DNA from: Eutrophocola sp965662685
GTDB lineage: Bacteria; Pseudomonadota; Gammaproteobacteria; Pseudomonadales; Pseudohongiellaceae
Assembly: GCA_965662685.1 (NCBI GenBank)
Contig: CBFIIQ010000050.1
Span: 1-18,171, forward strand
DNA: 18,171 nt
Direction: 5' to 3'
Shown: positions 14,463-18,171 of the stretch, one piece after another
How positions within the stretch are numbered: position 1 is the stretch's first letter
How the letters are laid out: each line of letters starts with the position of its first letter
Translations under genes and position numbers: made by a program
Notes under the pieces: model-generated
What the model saw: the letters and a program-made list of their open reading frames with translations, nothing else
Told to the model about the DNA's origin: nothing
The model's database searches: none

Positions 14463-14490
14463 GATAGACAGGCTCAAGGATAAAAAGTTC
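14463..14490 (-). promoter_or_regulatory. Sigma-E-type autoregulatory promoter of rpoE
   Basis: On the minus strand GAACTT (14485-14490) is a full match to the sigma-E -35 core. After exactly 16 bases comes TCTAT (14464-14468), which shares TCT with the -10 consensus TCTGA. Transcription would begin near 14457, giving a leader of about 50 bases before the TTG at 14405. Autoregulation by sigma-E at this site is well known in related bacteria. The -10 is imperfect. Confidence 0.5.
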
Positions 14491-14588
14491 GCCAGTCATT
14501 AGCCGACAAACTTTCTGCGTTAATATATATTTTTTATTGTATCTCACAAGGTAGAATAGCGTCAGGATGTTCATGCTCTTCTAATTTC

Positions 14589-16229
14589 ATGCCAGATAAA
14601 TCAAATTCCTCTTCCAGTCGTGATACCGATGTACTAATAATCGGCGGTGGTGCTGCGGGCTTAAGCCTGGCACTAAAAGTTGCCGACCAGTGCAGAGTCA
14701 CTATTCTCTCCAAGAGCTCTCTTGACCAGGGCTCTACATACTATGCCCAGGGTGGTATTGCCGCAGTTCTTGATCAACACGACTCTCTTGAATCCCATCT
14801 GGAGGATACACTTTTAGCAGGAGATGGTTTATGCGATCCTGCAATTGTTGAATACACCGTATCACGCGGCCGTGAATGTATTGAATGGCTGGTTGAACAA
14901 GGCGTGAAGTTTACCCGCGAGCGCGCTACAGAAAAAGCTGAAACATCTAATTATCATCTCAGCAAGGAAGGCGGTCATAGTCATCGACGCGTTGTTCATG
15001 CTGCAGATGCTACCGGACGCTCGGTATTTGAAAGTCTTTCAGCACAGGTAATGGAACATCCAAATATTACCTTTTGTATCAATACCGTTGCTGTTGACCT
15101 GATCACGTCCGAGAAGCTTGGATTATCCGGGAATCGCTGTGTCGGTGCTTATGTGCTGAATGAAATCAGCGGCAAGGTTAGTGTTTACCGTGCCCGTTTC
15201 GTTATTCTTGCTACCGGTGGTGCCAGTAAGGCATATCTGTATACCTCCAATCCTGACGGAGCCAGTGGCGATGGTATGGCGATGGCCTGGAGAGCAGGTT
15301 GTCGTGTCGCCAATATGGAATTCAACCAGTTTCATCCAACCTGTCTCTACCATCCCCAGGCAAAGTCATTTTTGATTACAGAAGCGCTCAGGGGTGAAGG
15401 TGGTCAGCTTAAACTACCTGATGGCTCGCGCTTTATGTTCGACTACGACAGTCGTGGTGAATTGGCGCCAAGAGACATCGTCGCCAGAGCCATAGACTCG
15501 GAAATGAAGCGCCTTGGCTGCAGCTTTGTTTATCTGGATATAAGCCATAAAACAGATGACTTTATTCTTGATCACTTCCCCACTATTTATAAAAAATGTC
15601 TTGAATTTGGTATCGATATTACACGTGAAAAAATCCCTGTCGTACCAGCTGCCCACTATAGTTGCGGTGGTGTAATGGTTGATATCAATGGTAAAACCGA
15701 TGTCGGGAATGTCTATGCAATAGGTGAGACCAGTTTCACTGGACTGCATGGAGCAAATCGAATGGCAAGCAACTCACTACTGGAGTGTTTCGTTTTTGCT
15801 TTTGCCGCTGCGGAAGATATCCTGCAAAGACTGGACGATGTCAGCTTGCAGGAAAACATACCTGCCTGGGATGAAAGTCAGGTAACAGATTCCGATGAAG
15901 ATGTTGTTATCTCGCATAACTGGGATGAAATACGACGCTTTATGTGGGACTACGTTGGCATTGTCAGGACCAACAAGCGCTTGCAAAGGGCCCAGAATCG
16001 AATAGAGCTGCTACAGCGGGAAATACGCTGGTATTACAGCAAATATACCGTCACAAGAAATCTGCTGGAGCTGCGAAACCTTGCACTGGTTGCGGACCTC
16101 ATTATCCAGTCTGCAATGAACAGAAAAGAAAGCCGTGGTCTGCATTACACACTGGACTATCCTGACAAACTCCCGGCTGCTGTAAATACCATGCTCATTC
16201 CGGAAAACTACACTCCTGAACAGAGTTAG
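14589..16229 (+). CDS. nadB: L-aspartate oxidase
   Basis: NadB is a cytoplasmic flavoenzyme that oxidises L-aspartate to iminoaspartate, the first step of de novo NAD synthesis; NadA uses the product. The protein has 546 residues (E. coli 540). The FAD dinucleotide motif GGGAAG is at 19-24. The flavin/substrate segments of the fumarate-reductase/succinate-dehydrogenase flavoprotein family follow: STYYAQGGIAA, HSHRRVVHAADATG, NQFHPT, ALRGEGG, PRDIVARAI and PAAHYSCGGV. The C-terminal helical domain is complete. The ATG at 14589 lacks a good Shine-Dalgarno. A TAGAAT -10-like box lies about 40 bases upstream, with no clear -35. It is divergent from rpoE, a gene pairing conserved across gammaproteobacteria. 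Confidence 0.97.
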   Translation: MPDKSNSSSSRDTDVLIIGGGAAGLSLALKVADQCRVTILSKSSLDQGSTYYAQGGIAAVLDQHDSLESHLEDTLLAGDGLCDPAIVEYTVSRGRECIEWLVEQGVKFTRERATEKAETSNYHLSKEGGHSHRRVVHAADATGRSVFESLSAQVMEHPNITFCINTVAVDLITSEKLGLSGNRCVGAYVLNEISGKVSVYRARFVILATGGASKAYLYTSNPDGASGDGMAMAWRAGCRVANMEFNQFHPTCLYHPQAKSFLITEALRGEGGQLKLPDGSRFMFDYDSRGELAPRDIVARAIDSEMKRLGCSFVYLDISHKTDDFILDHFPTIYKKCLEFGIDITREKIPVVPAAHYSCGGVMVDINGKTDVGNVYAIGETSFTGLHGANRMASNSLLECFVFAFAAAEDILQRLDDVSLQENIPAWDESQVTDSDEDVVISHNWDEIRRFMWDYVGIVRTNKRLQRAQNRIELLQREIRWYYSKYTVTRNLLELRNLALVADLIIQSAMNRKESRGLHYTLDYPDKLPAAVNTMLIPENYTPEQS

Positions 16230-16258
16230 TCTTTATCCTGTTTCTACTGAGCAGCGGT

Positions 16259-16507
16259 TTATGTATGAGAGAGAATTTTATCGACTATTGGCTGTAAGGA
16301 AGAATCGGATACAGGTACCCTCTTCATCAACCACATAAAAATATCCTGATCTTCTTCTTCCAACAACCTGGCATATTCCATACACTCATTTTTCGAGAGT
16401 CCCGGTAAAACATTTTCCGCAAAAGGAACCAGAATCAGGTCAAGTTCAAGCATTCCACGCCTGCTGTGCCAATACATTTTCTTTAGATCAATGGCGTCAG
16501 TCACCAT
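16259..16507 (-). CDS. sdhE: FAD assembly factor SdhE (YgfY/CptB family)
   Basis: SdhE helps attach FAD covalently to the flavoprotein subunit of succinate dehydrogenase and fumarate reductase. The 82-residue protein carries the diagnostic RRGMLELD motif (residues 16-23) with the conserved RGxxE, plus the short helical bundle ending in ...FMWLMKRVPV. GGGAG lies about 9 bases before the ATG at 16507. It is convergent with nadB (29 bases between stops) and divergent from ygfZ, with 109 bases between starts. The sdhE/ygfZ neighbourhood is as in E. coli (ygfY-ygfZ). The old CptB antitoxin label has weaker support than the flavinylation role. Confidence 0.93.
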   Translation of the reverse strand: MVTDAIDLKKMYWHSRRGMLELDLILVPFAENVLPGLSKNECMEYARLLEEEDQDIFMWLMKRVPVSDSSLQPIVDKILSHT

Positions 16508-16541
16508 AAAGTCATCTCCCTAGTCTTTGTGCGGTTTAATC

Positions 16542-16560
16542 ATCTATTTATTCAATAGAT
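16542..16560. repeat. Inverted repeat in the sdhE-ygfZ divergent promoter region
   Basis: ATCTATT (16542-16548) and AATAGAT (16554-16560) are perfect complements around a 5-base centre. The repeat is placed between the two divergent starts, close upstream of a TATACT box near 16571 that could be the ygfZ -10. It is a candidate operator, though an AT-rich chance repeat is possible. Confidence 0.3.
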
Positions 16561-16616
16561 AGCAAGCCTTATACTGGCAGCCTCCCCAGTTACTTCATTA
16601 AGGACGCTCATCCCCT

Positions 16617-17543
16617 ATGCCCTCAATGCAAAATTTCTATGCACCGCTGGACTCATTTGAACTACTTCAAATCAGTGGTGAGGATAGCGAAAAATTTCTT
16701 CAGGGTCAGCTCACCTGTGATCTTGATAATTTTGCCAGCGGCAGTTGCCAGCTGGGTGCTGCATGTAACAACAAAGGAAGAGTCTATGCAAACTTTCGCC
16801 TGTTAAAACTGGGCGATGATTTTTTCCTTTCCATGCAACCAGGCGTTCTGGAAATTGCCATGCAAACGCTACAAAAATATATTCCTTTCTACAAAGCACA
16901 AATGCATGATGCCAGCCCTCGATTCAAAAGGTTTGGCCTGGCAGGTAATCAAGCCGCCGAATTATTAAAAAACATTGTTTCGGGGCTGCCAGAAAAAAAC
17001 TGCTCTGCCAATATAAATGGCAATATAGTTATCAACATCAGCGATAATTTGCCCCGCTATGAGCTCTGGCTTGATATTAATAGCAGTGCAGAAATTCAAG
17101 CCCAGATTGAAACTTTACCCAGCCGGGAAAAAACAGCCTGGGACATTCTGGACCTTGAGGCTGGTATTTTGTTAATTCAGGATAGTGATAGCTGTCTTTA
17201 TACGCCGGAAGAATTAAATCTGGATCTTGCCGGTTTTATCAGCTTTAACAAAGGCTGCTACACCGGTCAGGAAATTGTGGCAAGGATGCATTTTCGCGGA
17301 AAAGCTAATAAACGCTTGTTTCTGGCCACATTTGAGACTGAACATCCCGCAGAAAATCTTACACTTTATGATAATTCCGGCAAAGCGCTGGGAACTATTT
17401 TCAATCTGCGATTATTGAATGACGACAATCACATTGGTCTCATCATTCTCAAAACCAGCACTCCACTTGAAGAATCCTTTCATCTAGCTAAAAAAGAGGG
17501 AAATAGCAGGGTAATGCTAAAGCCCTTTTCCCATATTGAATAA
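16617..17543 (+). CDS. ygfZ: tRNA-modifying / folate-binding protein YgfZ
   Basis: YgfZ is a tetrahydrofolate-binding, GcvT-like protein that supports Fe-S cluster enzymes such as the MiaB tRNA thiomethylase. It has 308 residues, against about 326 in E. coli. The diagnostic motif KGCYTGQE is at 212-219 with conserved Cys214, followed by IVARMHFRGKANKRL. The N-terminal half shows the GcvT-like opening with SGEDSEKFLQGQLTCDL. The ATG at 16617 has AAGGA about 12 bases upstream, a little long; a second ATG at 16626 is possible. It stands alone downstream of a divergent region shared with sdhE, both serving the maturation of cofactor-bearing enzymes. Confidence 0.93.
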   Translation: MPSMQNFYAPLDSFELLQISGEDSEKFLQGQLTCDLDNFASGSCQLGAACNNKGRVYANFRLLKLGDDFFLSMQPGVLEIAMQTLQKYIPFYKAQMHDASPRFKRFGLAGNQAAELLKNIVSGLPEKNCSANINGNIVINISDNLPRYELWLDINSSAEIQAQIETLPSREKTAWDILDLEAGILLIQDSDSCLYTPEELNLDLAGFISFNKGCYTGQEIVARMHFRGKANKRLFLATFETEHPAENLTLYDNSGKALGTIFNLRLLNDDNHIGLIILKTSTPLEESFHLAKKEGNSRVMLKPFSHIE

Positions 17544-17641
17544 CTATTCCGGCTCTCTATAAGGCTCTTTTGCAGATTTTGGTTATACTGCATTTACTGC
17601 TATGTTGTAACGCAGAACGATTTACAAGTGCAGGTTGATAC

Positions 17642-18171
17642 ATGCTCCAACTCCCGCTCTCGGAAGAACTAAAGAATGAACTGATTTTTATTGTTGATGA
17701 TGATGCTGCAATTTTGCACCTGATGCAGCAAACTTTAATCAAGGAAGGTTTCAACAATATCAGCGCCATTCAAAATTCAATTGAAGTAGTACCCCAATTT
17801 TTGAAACGTCGTCCAAGCCTGATTTTACTCGACATTAACATGCCGGGCATGAGTGGCTTTGAAGTGGTCGAGAATCTGAAGCAAATTGCAAAGACATCGC
17901 TTCCACCAATTGTTTTTCTTACCGGTGATAGTAGTAATGACCTCAGGGTCAAGGCCTTCGAGTCTGGCGTACTGGATTTTATTGGCAAACCTTATAATCG
18001 CCTTGAATTATTGTCCCGGGTTAAAAACCTTCTGGCGCTGGATATAGCCCATCAGGAACTGGCGGATCGAAATATATCGCTGGAAAAAATGGTAGAAAAG
18101 CGAACGGAGGAACTGCAAAAAACCCAGCTCTTAATGGTTCAAAAGCTCGGACGTGCGGCAGAGTACCGAGA
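17642..18171 (+). CDS. Response regulator, probable HD-type output (partial, runs off the right edge)
   Basis: The frame opens at ATG 17642 behind AGGT and stays open to the window edge (176 complete codons). Residues about 14-130 are a receiver domain with acidic pocket DDD 19-21, phospho-acceptor Asp64 in LLDINMPGMSG, Thr94 in FLTGD and Lys116 in GKPYN, a complete set. A charged coiled-coil linker follows (about 132-165, with EKMVEKRTEELQKTQ), and the last residues read QKLGRAAEYR. That linker and the LGRAAEYRD-like start are typical of response regulators that go on into an HD-GYP or HD phosphodiesterase domain. The output domain itself is outside the window, so c-di-GMP hydrolysis is an inference. 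No kinase gene is visible here. Confidence 0.88.
   Translation, partial: MLQLPLSEELKNELIFIVDDDAAILHLMQQTLIKEGFNNISAIQNSIEVVPQFLKRRPSLILLDINMPGMSGFEVVENLKQIAKTSLPPIVFLTGDSSNDLRVKAFESGVLDFIGKPYNRLELLSRVKNLLALDIAHQELADRNISLEKMVEKRTEELQKTQLLMVQKLGRAAEYR

Overview
The window is a chromosomal housekeeping segment of a gammaproteobacterium with moderate G+C and AT-rich intergenic DNA. The gene order (rpoE-rseA-rseC-mucD-lepA-lepB-DUF4845-rnc-era-recO, then cysM-rlmD-mazG) resembles the Pseudomonas / Cellvibrio-like marine gammaproteobacterial arrangement: a mucD-type protease lies inside the sigma-E operon and cysM lies next to rlmD. A species cannot be named from this sequence alone. I see no rRNA, tRNA, CRISPR array, insertion sequence, prophage or attachment site.

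Layout, left to right. Positions 1-700 (minus) hold a Lys/Ala-rich histone H1-like protein that runs off the left edge. An AT-rich gap follows with its probable promoter. Then come, all on the minus strand, adk (adenylate kinase), mazG (NTP pyrophosphohydrolase), rlmD (23S rRNA m5U1939 methyltransferase) and cysM (cysteine synthase B). A probable terminator at the end of recO separates this group from the long minus-strand envelope-stress/housekeeping operon. In transcription order that operon is rpoE (sigma-E/AlgU), rseA/mucA (anti-sigma), rseC/mucC, mucD (periplasmic protease), lepA (EF4), lepB (signal peptidase I), a DUF4845 membrane protein, rnc (RNase III), era and recO. On the plus strand, nadB diverges from rpoE. 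Then sdhE (minus) and ygfZ (plus) form a divergent pair, and the window ends in a truncated response regulator (plus) that probably continues into an HD-type output domain.

How the genes work together: RpoE, RseA, RseC and MucD form the envelope-stress circuit, and an autoregulatory sigma-E-type promoter can be read just upstream of rpoE. LepA, LepB, RNase III and Era serve translation, secretion and ribosome maturation. NadB makes iminoaspartate for NAD synthesis. SdhE flavinylates succinate dehydrogenase and YgfZ supports Fe-S enzymes.

The main oddities are departures from the usual plan. rseB is absent between rseA and rseC, and relA is absent between rlmD and mazG. mazG appears to start at an AUC codon behind a good Shine-Dalgarno sequence. 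The rpoE-rseA junction is opened by 346 bp of AT-rich DNA with a 14-bp tandem array. A second array, of 13-bp units, sits between lepA and lepB, and an in-frame 18-bp duplication lies in rseA. I did not find a clearly new multi-gene system here.
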